NCBI GenBank assembly: GCA_964492845.1
Contig: CAZBMZ010000012.1
Location: 1 to 64,000 of the forward strand
Length of the DNA stretch: 64,000 nucleotides
DNA from: JADJPF01 sp964492845
Lineage (GTDB): Bacteria > Acidobacteriota > Blastocatellia > Chloracidobacteriales > JADJPF01
Direction of reading: 5' to 3'
A program made the translations under genes and the position numbers. This document shows positions 1 to 8,987 of this stretch, piece after piece. Every line of letters starts with the position of its first letter. Position 1 is the first letter of the stretch. The notes beneath the pieces were generated by a model. It had not been told where the DNA came from. It was given only the letters and a program-made list of their open reading frames with translations, and made no database searches.

Positions 1-14
1 CTGGGCTATTACAA

Positions 15-33
15 AATGCCCTTACAGGGCATT
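15..33 (-). terminator. Terminator-like hairpin after ric
   Basis: A perfect 8-bp inverted repeat (AATGCCCT / AGGGCATT) with a 3-nt loop lies about 30 bp past the stop of the minus-strand ric gene. Read on the minus strand it is followed by TTTGTAAT, so the T tract is weak. It could stop transcription from ric or from a gene left of the window. Confidence 0.5.
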
Positions 34-63
34 AAGGTTCTAATTTATTAATTTATTAACTGA

Positions 64-801
64 CTAAACTTTGCTAAAAATTTTGTTTTCTAGCTCAATT
101 ACTTGTGGGAAAAGTATGTTGTTTTCTAGGTGAATGTGTTTGTGCAAGTCTTGTTCCAAATCTTGCAATCTTTGGTAAAGGCTACGAAAACTTGGACAAA
201 CATCTGTAGGGATTATGTAATCACTAGTAACTAAACGCATATTCTTTAATAAATCACCTGCTGTGTCATGCTCAAACATCATTACTCTAATAGGATTTCT
301 TACAGTTCCAAAACAAACTGTGGGTAATTTTTCGCTCTGTACTTTGGATTTTTCCAATGCTGTTATATAAGGAAATAACACTTGCTCTTCTTTCATCATA
401 TGTTGGTCTAATTCATCTACCAAAGTTTGTAGAACTTGAGCTAGTTTTTTTAATTCTGGATGATTTTCTGCATGAGCAATAATTACTTTGGTTAAAAGTT
501 TAGGAAGTTGTTCTATCTCTTGTTTGGTGTAAATATGATGAGTAGTCAAAATATAGTTAACTAAATTTGTAAGAGATTCTTTTGACCAGTCAATAAACTC
601 TGATTTAACTTTTTTGTTTTCTTCTGCTTGGCTTAGCTTTGTTAAAACTTCATCAACAGTTAAACCCAGTTCCAAACAGGCTTGGTCTAACATTCGCCCG
701 CCACCACAACAATAATCAAGTCCAAATTGCTCAAATATTTCCACTGCACCAGGTACATTGCTGGCATAATCACTTAAAGTTTTAGATGTTGTAGTAATCA
801 T
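64..801 (-). CDS. ric: Iron-sulfur cluster repair di-iron protein, Ric/ScdA/YtfE family
   Basis: 245 residues. Family role: a cytoplasmic di-iron protein that repairs nitrosatively or oxidatively damaged Fe-S clusters. The N-terminal ScdA_N (DUF542) domain carries the hallmark CCGGG motif at residues 31-35. The rest is a hemerythrin-like helical domain with the expected histidines (TTHH, HAENH, LDQH, FEHD, HKHIHLE). An upstream TTG would add four residues, but it lies inside the GGAGG ribosome-binding site, so ATG at 801 is chosen. The gene is divergent from a Crp/Fnr regulator with a DNR-like palindrome between them, which fits induction by nitric oxide or low oxygen. The function is firm by motif; the regulation is inferred. 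Confidence 0.93.
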   Translation of the reverse strand: MITTTSKTLSDYASNVPGAVEIFEQFGLDYCCGGGRMLDQACLELGLTVDEVLTKLSQAEENKKVKSEFIDWSKESLTNLVNYILTTHHIYTKQEIEQLPKLLTKVIIAHAENHPELKKLAQVLQTLVDELDQHMMKEEQVLFPYITALEKSKVQSEKLPTVCFGTVRNPIRVMMFEHDTAGDLLKNMRLVTSDYIIPTDVCPSFRSLYQRLQDLEQDLHKHIHLENNILFPQVIELENKIFSKV

Positions 802-879
802 AAATACCTCCAAAAAATATTTTTATGTAAACTCAAGTTTTTATAGCGTTGAGCTTAAAATAAAATCTGACTGGTGGCG

Positions 880-893
880 TTGACTTAAGTCAC
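880..893. promoter_or_regulatory. DNR/FNR-like operator between ric and crp/fnr
   Basis: TTGACTTAAGTCAC contains a perfect 12-bp palindrome (TGACTTAAGTCA, 881-892) and resembles TTGAT-N4-ATCAA sites of FNR/DNR proteins. Its centre is about 85 bp from each start codon. A class II activator placed at -41.5 would give leaders of about 35-45 nt for both divergent genes. The adjacent regulator has the E-x2-SR recognition-helix motif that reads such half-sites. No clean -10 box was confirmed on either side. Confidence 0.5.
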
Positions 894-962
894 AACTAGC
901 TTGATAAATAAAGAAAACGCCGGAATTTTTCCGAAAATTTCCCTTAAAGCTCTTAAAATTTT

Positions 963-1646
963 ATGGATAAAATTAAAGCTCTAAAACAAACTGTATTATT
1001 TGGTAGCTTATCAGACGTGGCATTAAGCAAATTAAGTGAAAAAGCTATAGAAAAATTTTTTAATACAGGAGAAGTAATATTTTTAGAAGGTCAAATTGCT
1101 CAAGGAATGTATGCTGTAGTTAGTGGAGCAATTCGCGCACTACGAACAAATGTTGATGGGCGAGAACAAGTTATTCATATTGAACGAGCAGGAGCAACAT
1201 TTGCAGAAATTCCTGTTTTTGATGGTGGAGAGTATCCATCAACAGTTGTAGCAGATGAATCTTGTGAACTACTTTTTATTGATAAACAAGATATTTACCA
1301 GCTTTGTTTAGAACATCCAGAAATCGCGCTAGCAGCATTAAAAGTTCTATCAAAACGGCTTCGTTATTGTGCATCACTCATAGAATCTTTATCGCTTAAA
1401 GAAGTAAGCCAGCGTATAGCAGAACTGCTTTTAGAAGAAGCACAGCAAAATAATATAGTTGGTAATACTGGCAAATTTAGACTTAAATTAACTAACCAGC
1501 AAATAGCGGCTAGAGTTGGTACGGTAAGAGAAGTTGTATCTCGAAGTTTTACACGACTGCAACAAGATGGATTGATTAAATTAGAAGGCAGAGAGATTAA
1601 TTTATTGGATATCAACGCTTTAGCTAAACATGCTAATTTTGCGTAA
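963..1646 (+). CDS. Crp/Fnr-family transcription regulator
   Basis: 227 residues. An N-terminal cyclic-nucleotide-binding-like beta roll (about 10-125), a long dimerisation helix and a C-terminal winged helix (about 150-220). The recognition helix carries E190-x2-S193-R194, the FNR/DNR-type arrangement. The N-terminal cysteine cluster of true FNR is absent; the scattered cysteines (DESC, QLC, RYC) do not form it, so the sensor chemistry is more DNR- or NnrR-like, or unknown. It is divergent from the Fe-S repair gene and shares a palindromic site with it, so it probably controls ric and itself. The cognate signal (NO, haem ligand or nucleotide) cannot be read from the sequence. Confidence 0.85.
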   Translation: MDKIKALKQTVLFGSLSDVALSKLSEKAIEKFFNTGEVIFLEGQIAQGMYAVVSGAIRALRTNVDGREQVIHIERAGATFAEIPVFDGGEYPSTVVADESCELLFIDKQDIYQLCLEHPEIALAALKVLSKRLRYCASLIESLSLKEVSQRIAELLLEEAQQNNIVGNTGKFRLKLTNQQIAARVGTVREVVSRSFTRLQQDGLIKLEGREINLLDINALAKHANFA

Positions 1647-2042
1647 TATTTTAGTAAAAAAGATCCTTTTCTAATACTCGCAAATTTAATTAATACAAAT
1701 TATGATTATGAGATTGTTACCTCAGCAAATATCCAACCAGATTCTATACTAGATAATTACATGGAATAATATTCTTAAATTTTTATATAAGCAAGATAAA
1801 ATGTTTATTTACAATAAATAAAGTAATTAACAATTTATTTGGGATAAAGTGTTTTCACGCATAACTAAACAAAAAGTGAGAAAATATTCGCAATATTTCT
1901 TTTGCTAAGTTTAAGTCAACAAGGCTTTTCTCTAAGATATAGGCCATTATGCAAAGTTTATTGAACGGTATATTAATTGCGTTTACTAATTTTATAAGTA
2001 TAACTTTATCTTTGAATTATGTAATGAAAGCGAGGGTTGGTT
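1647..2042. other. 396-bp intergenic region, AT-rich
   Basis: This separates the Crp/Fnr gene from the secreted protease gene. I see no convincing RNA gene or hairpin terminator. A 42-codon frame from ATG 1950 runs into the protease gene out of frame and has no support. The GAGGG at 2032-2036 is the ribosome-binding site of the next gene. The promoter of the protease operon presumably lies here. Confidence 0.4.
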
Positions 2043-4430
2043 ATGAATATAAAATTGCTAAATCGAAACTTCGCTAAAGTATCATTATTAACTCTAATAA
2101 TACTATTGATTCTTTCGTCTATCAGCTACGTATTATCACCATCCGTATATAGTCAAAGTGGTGGTAGCAAGCTGATAGGCGCATACACATTAAAATGGAC
2201 ATTAACTGCTACAGGCACATTTTCCGACACCTACAAATATCAACAGGGAGACTATAAAAATACTAATGAAACCAAAGACGAACAAACACTAACAACTAAT
2301 GGAGAGCTAAAAGGCTCAGTGTTTGATGTAGCAGGCCAATCCTCTCATGATATTACTTATGATTCATTAGAAGTACTAAGTACTATCGCTGGTGGTGTGA
2401 CTAAAATAGAAATTATTGAAAATATAATGTGGTGTGACAAAACAGGTAAAAAAGGTGAAATAACATCTGAGGCAAAAACCTCTACAAGTTATAGTGTAAA
2501 GACTCCTTCTGATCTTTTAGCTAAGTTCAAAATTCCAAGCCTTGGAGAATTGGAAGTTGAGGACATACCAAATAGCATTAAATACTATATCAATTATTTA
2601 CAATCAGACGCTGAAAAGGCTTGGCTAATTACTGAAACTGGCTCTTATACAAAGAATTGGAAAGACGAATGCGGTCAAACAGGTACAGAAACAAAAGAGA
2701 TCTTAAAAGATCATGGTAACTTAACCAATAGTGCTGTTAATTCAGCATTATTTGAGTTGTTTCATAATGATTATGAAGGACTATTTTCTGGGGTTCTTGC
2801 AAATAATGGTGGCAATATTTATAGCATTACCAAAACGGCATCTTTTCCTTATACTCGAGTAGATGGTAGATACAAGTGGGAAAGTAATGCCCAAATAACA
2901 TACACCTTAACCTATGAGGATCATCCATCTAATTTGGAAGTTGTGATTATTACCCCTGATAATTACAGCACCTGGCAGCCCGAGGGCGGCATAAATGAAA
3001 AGGTCAAAGGTAACGATATAGTTGTAGCAGCAGAACTAAAAGTTAAAGGCCATCCTGACCTATCTGCAGAGAAAAAAGCAAAATTCACCTTTGAGCTTGT
3101 CAATACTTCACATGAAAGAGGAGTATGTCTTAATGTTCCTGAAGAAAAGTTGGCAGATAAGACGAACCCGCTTGATATGAAGTTTGATGAGAACAGTAAA
3201 GATTTTACAATTGCTAGTAATGGTCAGCAAGCTACAAGCAAAAAGAGTGATTTTTACGCACAAATTCGCATCAATAACTATGATTGGGGCGCACGCACAC
3301 AGTTAAGAGTTAGCGCGGTTGTTGATGGTGCGACTCAAAAGCTAATCGGCCACCTTGATAGCGATCGAAGCAAAGATGCTCTTGATATTCCAATGGATAA
3401 AAACCAAAATTTTATTGCTGATGCGTGGGAGGTAAATGAAGGAATTTATGAAAAGAACCTAAAAGCAGACTGGAACGAAATAGACACACCAAAGGGGCAT
3501 AAGACAGAAGGAGACGGAATTTCGCTTTATGAAAGATATCGAGGCTTTCGCTTCTATGGCAATTATGAACGGCTCAAAGCAGATCGCAAATACATTTTTA
3601 TCCATGACCCCGATGATATTGTCTTCTACAAGTTTTACTATCCAGAAACTCGTCAGATGAGTTTCCAAAATGTCTCAAATTGCAATATTCGTTATCTTGA
3701 CAAGAAAGAGTGGAGTGGTTCAGGTGCGTTTGATCAGAAGAAACGCATTGTTAACTTCAACTATGGTACTGCCCACATTATTGACCAACATGGGCTAGAA
3801 GTGCGCAATGATAAGAGTAATATTCCAGATGTTCCTCAAGCATACAAAGATCTTTATAAGCGTATCTTAAAAATGGAATATACAGAGAAACTTGAAGATG
3901 ATGGAGAAATTATCAAAGGTTTCGCTCCTCCTGATCCTAGTTCTAATCTACCCTATGATTCTCCAGATAATTGTTATCGCATCCAGGTTTTTACTAATAG
4001 AATTCAGAAGATTGTCTATGATGATGTGTGCTTTCACACTCTTGGTTTGCCTGAATGGGCAGGCAAAGAACTTGGTTCTTTAACACCTGATGAGGAGAAA
4101 CGTTTGAAAGAGCAAGCTAATAGCTTTATCAGAGAACATAAGGCTGAATGGCTAGAAGCAATACTCAAGCATGAAGCCCATACAATTGCACATGAAATTG
4201 GTCATGGTTTGGGGGTCAAACATCATGACCCAACAACACTAGGCTATGATTACTGTGTAATGCTCTACTTTACCAATACGAAAGTAAAAAATCCTAATGA
4301 CCGGTTTGAGCTAGGAAGTCATAATTGGCCGTATTTGTTCTGTGAAGATGAAGAATCAGAGTTTACTCACAATGGCAGGGGTTGCCGAATCCAAATTAAA
4401 GTTACGGACGAGCCTCGTCCCGCTCGCTGA
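2043..4430 (+). CDS. Secreted metzincin-like zinc metalloprotease, otherwise uncharacterised
   Basis: 795 residues. An N-terminal hydrophobic signal sequence (about 12-35) predicts export. Residues 717-727 match the metzincin zinc signature HExxHxxGxxH, with ligands H717, H721 and H727 and base E718. A methionine in a CVM sequence about 15 residues later is a plausible Met-turn. Around 452-463 a D-x-N-x-N-x2-x-D-x-WE pattern resembles thrombospondin-3/dockerin-type calcium loops. The large middle region is not a family I recognise. ATG 2043 is preferred over TTG 2037 because of the GAGGG just upstream. A TPR membrane protein follows 13 bp downstream, so the two are likely an operon. Protease activity is inferred from the motif; substrate and maturation are unknown. 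Confidence 0.75.
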   Translation: MNIKLLNRNFAKVSLLTLIILLILSSISYVLSPSVYSQSGGSKLIGAYTLKWTLTATGTFSDTYKYQQGDYKNTNETKDEQTLTTNGELKGSVFDVAGQSSHDITYDSLEVLSTIAGGVTKIEIIENIMWCDKTGKKGEITSEAKTSTSYSVKTPSDLLAKFKIPSLGELEVEDIPNSIKYYINYLQSDAEKAWLITETGSYTKNWKDECGQTGTETKEILKDHGNLTNSAVNSALFELFHNDYEGLFSGVLANNGGNIYSITKTASFPYTRVDGRYKWESNAQITYTLTYEDHPSNLEVVIITPDNYSTWQPEGGINEKVKGNDIVVAAELKVKGHPDLSAEKKAKFTFELVNTSHERGVCLNVPEEKLADKTNPLDMKFDENSKDFTIASNGQQATSKKSDFYAQIRINNYDWGARTQLRVSAVVDGATQKLIGHLDSDRSKDALDIPMDKNQNFIADAWEVNEGIYEKNLKADWNEIDTPKGHKTEGDGISLYERYRGFRFYGNYERLKADRKYIFIHDPDDIVFYKFYYPETRQMSFQNVSNCNIRYLDKKEWSGSGAFDQKKRIVNFNYGTAHIIDQHGLEVRNDKSNIPDVPQAYKDLYKRILKMEYTEKLEDDGEIIKGFAPPDPSSNLPYDSPDNCYRIQVFTNRIQKIVYDDVCFHTLGLPEWAGKELGSLTPDEEKRLKEQANSFIREHKAEWLEAILKHEAHTIAHEIGHGLGVKHHDPTTLGYDYCVMLYFTNTKVKNPNDRFELGSHNWPYLFCEDEESEFTHNGRGCRIQIKVTDEPRPAR
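4191..4223 (+). other. Codons of the HExxHxxGxxH zinc site
   Basis: These eleven codons encode the complete metzincin zinc-binding signature of the upstream secreted protease. All three histidines, the glutamate and the turn glycine are intact. Confidence 0.8.
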
Positions 4431-4443
4431 GGAGGGAGAAGTT

Positions 4444-5376
4444 ATGTTTATCAGAAAGTATTATGCTAATTCATTAATAATTGCAGGTGTGTTAGCAATA
4501 GCTATTTTGATACTATCTGTCCTATCAACCACAATGAACGGTTCAACTAAAAAGTCAAAGACTATACTAGATCAATCATCTCCAGCCATTGTTTTTACAA
4601 TTGATCTAGCCTGGCCTGAGTTATACGAGGGAGATCCATTGCGTATTGAGGGCCGCCTTATTAGCCCACGTGATCGCCAAGAGATCATTGAGCAAATGAA
4701 AGCTCTTGAGAAAGGGATAAAACCTGCACAAACAGAATTAACACTTCCAGAAATTGCAGTAGATTGGGCATCAACAGTAAAACTCACTCTCTATAAGATT
4801 GACTCAAATGGCACAAAACAGGGCATTATCTCAGGTAATCTCTCAGAATATTTAGTTGGTAAGGATGAAAGCAACAATATTCCCTCATTTCCATTGCAAG
4901 CTGTAGCAATGGAAGAATGGTTAATTCCTGCCGATAAAGCAAAGTTAATCCAAGGAACATATCAATTACAAGCCATCTGGAATGGCAAAGGTAAGGTGGA
5001 TCAATCAATCATAGGGCCCAAAGGCAAGTTAAAAGCGGAGTCATTAACATTTACTGTAAGCACGGTTGGAAATGCTTATCAAAGTGGTGAACATGCATAC
5101 AGACTTGCGTTATCTGCTTATGCTAGTAAGGACTATGAAAATGCTAAACGTTATGGACAGGAGTCATTGACACATTTTACTAACGAATTAAATCAGGAGG
5201 CTATGGATAGCTATTTCATTGTAGGCAATTCGCAACTTGGTTTACAGGATTATCAAGGTGCGCTAACAACCTACAAGCAACTGCTAGACAAAATGCCTGA
5301 CAAAGACAGTGATCTAGCAGCACTCGTTACAGCGAGAATAAAAAATCTAGAACGGTTGATAGTAGCAATGGAGTAG
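4444..5376 (+). CDS. Membrane-anchored protein with C-terminal TPR
   Basis: 310 residues. A single N-terminal transmembrane segment (about 8-28) precedes a soluble domain of unknown family. The C-terminal third has TPR-like helices (for example the stretches around AYRLALSAYASKDYENAKRY and the following DYQGALTTYKQLL repeat). An open frame extends upstream to 4342, but that part overlaps the protease C-terminus. A strong GGAGGG sits directly before ATG 4444, so that start is chosen. It begins 13 bp after the protease stop and is probably co-transcribed. It may be a partner, chaperone or anchor for the secreted protease, but that rests only on adjacency. Confidence 0.72.
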   Translation: MFIRKYYANSLIIAGVLAIAILILSVLSTTMNGSTKKSKTILDQSSPAIVFTIDLAWPELYEGDPLRIEGRLISPRDRQEIIEQMKALEKGIKPAQTELTLPEIAVDWASTVKLTLYKIDSNGTKQGIISGNLSEYLVGKDESNNIPSFPLQAVAMEEWLIPADKAKLIQGTYQLQAIWNGKGKVDQSIIGPKGKLKAESLTFTVSTVGNAYQSGEHAYRLALSAYASKDYENAKRYGQESLTHFTNELNQEAMDSYFIVGNSQLGLQDYQGALTTYKQLLDKMPDKDSDLAALVTARIKNLERLIVAME

Positions 5377-5510
5377 ATGAGAATAACAGCTTCATATTAA
5401 ATTCTAAAAGCTTCTGTTTATAAACCTTCTTGAACCAAATAATAGATTTAATAGATTTATCTATGTTCCACCTGCAAGTTTGATTAGCAAAACTCACAAC
5501 TAAAACCGTC

Positions 5511-5543
5511 TACACTAAGAAATTTTTAATTTCTTTTAGTGTA
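5511..5543. repeat. Imperfect inverted repeat before the Uma2 gene
   Basis: TACACTAAGAAAT and its near reverse complement ATTTCTTTTAGTGTA face each other with a short loop and end about 7 bp before the Uma2 start codon. The A-rich 3' flank argues against a terminator on the plus strand. It could mask the ribosome-binding region or be a remnant of a small mobile repeat. Confidence 0.4.
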
Positions 5544-5549
5544 AAAAAT

Positions 5550-6110
5550 ATGTGGATAAGTCCTTTGTTAAATATTTTAGATTTAAGTTTTCTTACAGAA
5601 AACGGTATTTGCTATCAACTTATTGAAGGGGAATTAGTTATGTCCGTTGTGCCAGGTTTAACACATCAAAGAACGGTTTTTAATTTGCTATTTTTACTAG
5701 GAAAATACTTGGCACAAAATCCTATTGGGGAAGTTATTCCTGGTGCAGCATTAATTTTTAGTGATTTTACTTATTTAGTAGCAGATATTGTTTATATTTC
5801 AAACTTAAAGCGAGGTGAAATAATAGCAGGTGAGCAGATTTGCGCTGCTCCAGAGTTAGTTATAGAAGTTTTATCTGTGTCGTTAGAGAGTTCTCATAAA
5901 GATCGTAGAATAAAACGGCAAATTTATCAAAAATATGGGGTAAAAGAATATTGGTTAGTTTGTCCAGAGCAACAAAATATTGAAATCTATCAAACTCCTA
6001 AATTAGAGTTAGCAAAGATTTTATCTGGTAGAGATGTTGTTTCAAGCCCACTTTTAGAAGGTTTTTATTGTCTAAGCCAAGAAATATTTAAGATTCAAAG
6101 CACAAGTTGA
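5550..6110 (+). CDS. Uma2/DUF820 family endonuclease-like protein
   Basis: 186 residues, the usual family length. The Uma2 (DUF820) pattern is clear: an N-terminal YQLIEGELVM strand, ADIVYIS around residue 90, APELVIEVLS around 110, and a D-x3-KR-x2-YQKYGVKEYWLV block. These give a PD-(D/E)xK-like active-site layout with the acidic residues and lysine present. The fold is that of restriction-like nucleases; the biological role of the family is poorly known and often linked to mobile or repetitive genome regions. No ribosome-binding site is evident. The gene stands alone between the protease operon and a kinase gene. Confidence 0.85.
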   Translation: MWISPLLNILDLSFLTENGICYQLIEGELVMSVVPGLTHQRTVFNLLFLLGKYLAQNPIGEVIPGAALIFSDFTYLVADIVYISNLKRGEIIAGEQICAAPELVIEVLSVSLESSHKDRRIKRQIYQKYGVKEYWLVCPEQQNIEIYQTPKLELAKILSGRDVVSSPLLEGFYCLSQEIFKIQSTS

Positions 6111-6169
6111 TTTTAAGTTTTCAAGCTTTTTGCGACAATTAGCTACTTAATTTTATTTAGATTAAAAAT

Positions 6170-8794
6170 ATGGCTTTAGCTTCAGGTACAATTTTAGATG
6201 TTTATGAGATTATTTCCCTGCTAGGTATGGGGGGAATGGGTGAGGTTTATAAAGCACGAGATCGCCGATTAAATCGAGTTGTAGCATTAAAAGTTATTAA
6301 CTCAGATATGGCTAGCAATTTAGAAAATATCCAACGTTTTCAACAAGAAGCCCGTGCTGCTTCTGCACTTAATCATCCAAATATTATTACTATTTATGCT
6401 TTAGGTGAAACTAAGTTAGTAGCTAATACCGCAGCAAATTCTAGCAATGAAGATAAGGAGCTACAATTTATTGCTACAGAATATATTGAAGGTCAAACCC
6501 TGCGCCAATATATGAAATCTCACCCAGGCGACATTTGCGAACTGTTAGAAATATTTATTCAAGCTGCTAATGCTTTGTTTGCTGCACATAAAGCTGGAAT
6601 TATTCATCGAGATATTAAACCAGAAAATATAATGATCCGAACAGATGGCTATGTCAAAGTGTTGGATTTTGGACTAGCAAAATTAGTTGAAAGACAAAAA
6701 CAAGAAGCAGATGATCTAACAGAAAAAGTACATACAAATGCTGGTGTAATAATGGGGACTGTCCAATATATGTCACCAGAACAAGCTAGAGGACTAAAAT
6801 TAGACCCTCGAACTGATATATTTAGCTTAGGCATTGTGCTTTATGAAATGCTTACAGGTCTAACGCCATTTCGAGGTAAAACCATTAGTCATATTCTTGT
6901 TGCTATTATGGAACAAGCTACACCTAATCTATCAATTTACGCTAAATTGCCAGAAGAATTAGCTCAAATTGTCAATAAAGCTTTAGCAAAAGACTTATCG
7001 GCTCGCTATCAAACAGCAAAAGATCTGGTAACAGACTTAAAAAAGATAAAACAATCTTTAGAAGTCAATCCTAATTTGTTAGTAGAAATAAAGTTAGGCA
7101 AACTAACATCTTTGCCAGAAAAAATTCTTAGCGAAATTCCAACAGTAATTGGTACTGATACAGTTAATGACACAATTAATGATAGTGGTAAAAAAGTTTC
7201 TACCGCAGAAACTACAGCTAACCTAAGTATTGATCCAAATATTGCTAATCAAAGTACAGTTGTAAATACACCTAAGAGTATAGCTTTCATCGGCTTAAAA
7301 AATAATAGAAGAATTTTTGGTCTTGTTGGCTTAGTTAGCTTAATCATTCTAGTATTAAGTTTTAGTGTGTATTACTATTTTTCTCAATCTAAAGCAGGAA
7401 ATATAACAAGTGATGTTATTGATTCCATTGCTGTAATGCCATTTGCAAATAACAGTAAAGACAGCAGTTTAGAATATTTATCTGACGGTATTACAGAAAT
7501 TTTAATTAATAGTATCTCTGAGCTTGCGCACTTAAAAGTAAAGTCTCGTAACCTGGTTTTTACTTATAAAAATAAAAACGTAGACATAAAAGACCTAGGC
7601 AAACAACTTAATGTTCGTGCTATATTGCTTAGTCGTTTAGAAGTTCAAGGAGAAGATGTTTCTATTCATACAGAATTAATTGACACTTTAGATAATAACC
7701 AGCTTTGGGGAAAAGTTTATCATCGTAAAATGAAAGATATCTCTCTGCTACAACAAGAGATAGCAGAAAATATTGCCCAACATTTAAGCCAACATTTAAC
7801 AGGTAAAGTAGTAATTTCTAGCAAACAAACTACACATAATCCTGAAGCTTATCGTTTTTATCTACAGGGTTTATATGCTTGGAATAAGCGAACGCCTGAA
7901 CAAGTACGACTAGCATTAGATTATTTTAAGCAAGCAATAGATTTAGAACCCACTTATGCTTTAGCTCATATTGGACTAGCGGACTGCTACAATTTGTTAG
8001 GAACTTATAATCTAGAACTTCCAAAAAACACTTTTCCTAAAGCACAAGCTGAAGCAAAAAACGCTTTAGCTATAGAGCCTGATTTTGCAAATGCTTATGC
8101 TTCTCTAGGGTATTGTTTAACAAATTATTTTTGGCAATTTCAAGAAGCAGAAAAAGCTTTTAAGAAATCTATTGAGCTTAACCCAGGCTATAGCACGGCT
8201 TATCATTGGTATGGCTTATATTTGCTAACAAATAAGCGTTTTGATGAAGCTATTGAAATGTTAAAACAGGCTGAGAAACTCGACCCAATTTCTTTAATTA
8301 TTAATACTAATTTAGGTTTAGCTTATAGTCTAGCTGGTCAACAAGATAAAGCTATTGAAGAATTGAACAAAACATTAATTCTTGAACCTAATTTTGCTTT
8401 AGCACATTTTCGATTAGGAGAAACTTACTTACAGAAAGGCGACTATGTTGCTGCAATTTTAGAATTTCAAAAAGCTAGCAAGCTAACTGAAGAAGATTTA
8501 CGCTTTGTTTCTGCTTTAGGCTATGCTTATGGCAAAGCAGGTCAAAACCAGGAAGCAGAAAAGCTTTTAGTAGAGTTAGAAAAGCTATCTGAAAAGCGTT
8601 ATGTTGCAGCATTTGACTTTTTTCTAATTTACTATGGATCAGGAGAAGATAAAAAGGCTTTTGAATATCTAGAAAAGGCTTTACAAGACAAAGATAATCG
8701 TATTATTTGGCTAACAGTTGACCCTAAAATGAGCTTGTTAAAAGATCAGGAAAGGTTTAGAGAAATTCTTAGAAAAATAGAGAGTAAAAACTAA
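6170..8794 (+). CDS. Transmembrane Ser/Thr protein kinase with TolB-like domain and TPRs
   Basis: 874 residues. The N-terminal PknB-type kinase (about 10-290) is intact: glycine loop GMGGMG at 19-24, K41 in VALK, HRDIKPEN at 146-153, D166-F-G and a SPE motif in the activation segment. A single membrane span lies at about 383-404. Outside it comes a TolB/FlgO-like domain (about 418-550, beginning IAVMPFANNS) and then roughly eight TPRs to the C-terminus. This architecture is common in Acidobacteriota. The kinase would face the cytoplasm and the TolB/TPR part the periplasm, suggesting envelope sensing. It is followed by an FHA protein, a natural reader of phosphothreonine. Substrates are unknown. 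Confidence 0.92.
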   Translation: MALASGTILDVYEIISLLGMGGMGEVYKARDRRLNRVVALKVINSDMASNLENIQRFQQEARAASALNHPNIITIYALGETKLVANTAANSSNEDKELQFIATEYIEGQTLRQYMKSHPGDICELLEIFIQAANALFAAHKAGIIHRDIKPENIMIRTDGYVKVLDFGLAKLVERQKQEADDLTEKVHTNAGVIMGTVQYMSPEQARGLKLDPRTDIFSLGIVLYEMLTGLTPFRGKTISHILVAIMEQATPNLSIYAKLPEELAQIVNKALAKDLSARYQTAKDLVTDLKKIKQSLEVNPNLLVEIKLGKLTSLPEKILSEIPTVIGTDTVNDTINDSGKKVSTAETTANLSIDPNIANQSTVVNTPKSIAFIGLKNNRRIFGLVGLVSLIILVLSFSVYYYFSQSKAGNITSDVIDSIAVMPFANNSKDSSLEYLSDGITEILINSISELAHLKVKSRNLVFTYKNKNVDIKDLGKQLNVRAILLSRLEVQGEDVSIHTELIDTLDNNQLWGKVYHRKMKDISLLQQEIAENIAQHLSQHLTGKVVISSKQTTHNPEAYRFYLQGLYAWNKRTPEQVRLALDYFKQAIDLEPTYALAHIGLADCYNLLGTYNLELPKNTFPKAQAEAKNALAIEPDFANAYASLGYCLTNYFWQFQEAEKAFKKSIELNPGYSTAYHWYGLYLLTNKRFDEAIEMLKQAEKLDPISLIINTNLGLAYSLAGQQDKAIEELNKTLILEPNFALAHFRLGETYLQKGDYVAAILEFQKASKLTEEDLRFVSALGYAYGKAGQNQEAEKLLVELEKLSEKRYVAAFDFFLIYYGSGEDKKAFEYLEKALQDKDNRIIWLTVDPKMSLLKDQERFREILRKIESKN

Positions 8795-8905
8795 CTTTTT
8801 ATTTACAAGTAACTTAGCAATGGTTAGATCAATATTCGGCAAAAACATAAAATACTATTAAAATCTCATTTCCAAGCTAGCAGTTAAGGATGTACAATGT
8901 TTGGT

Positions 8906-8963
8906 CTGGGTTCAGAGGCCACAAATTAAAATAATTTTTTAGATTTGTGACCCCTGCCTCCAG
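8906..8963 (+). promoter_or_regulatory. Extended leader hairpin before the FHA/TPR gene
   Basis: Three nested complementary blocks (CTGG/CCAG, GAGGC/GCCTC, CACAAAT/ATTTGTG) can form a long interrupted hairpin ending about 25 nt before the start codon at 8988. Nothing identifies it as a known riboswitch. It could equally be the terminator of the upstream kinase gene, although no T tract follows. Confidence 0.35.
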
Positions 8964-8987
8964 CCTAAATAGCTTTAGAGGCTCTTG

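Noticed and set aside
1950..2078. 42-codon frame before the secreted protease
   Set aside because: It overlaps the protease start out of frame, lacks a ribosome-binding site and has no distinctive features.
3892..4083. 63-codon hydrophobic frame inside the protease gene
   Set aside because: It is an alternate-frame shadow with no start signal; the metalloprotease frame around it is intact to its zinc site.
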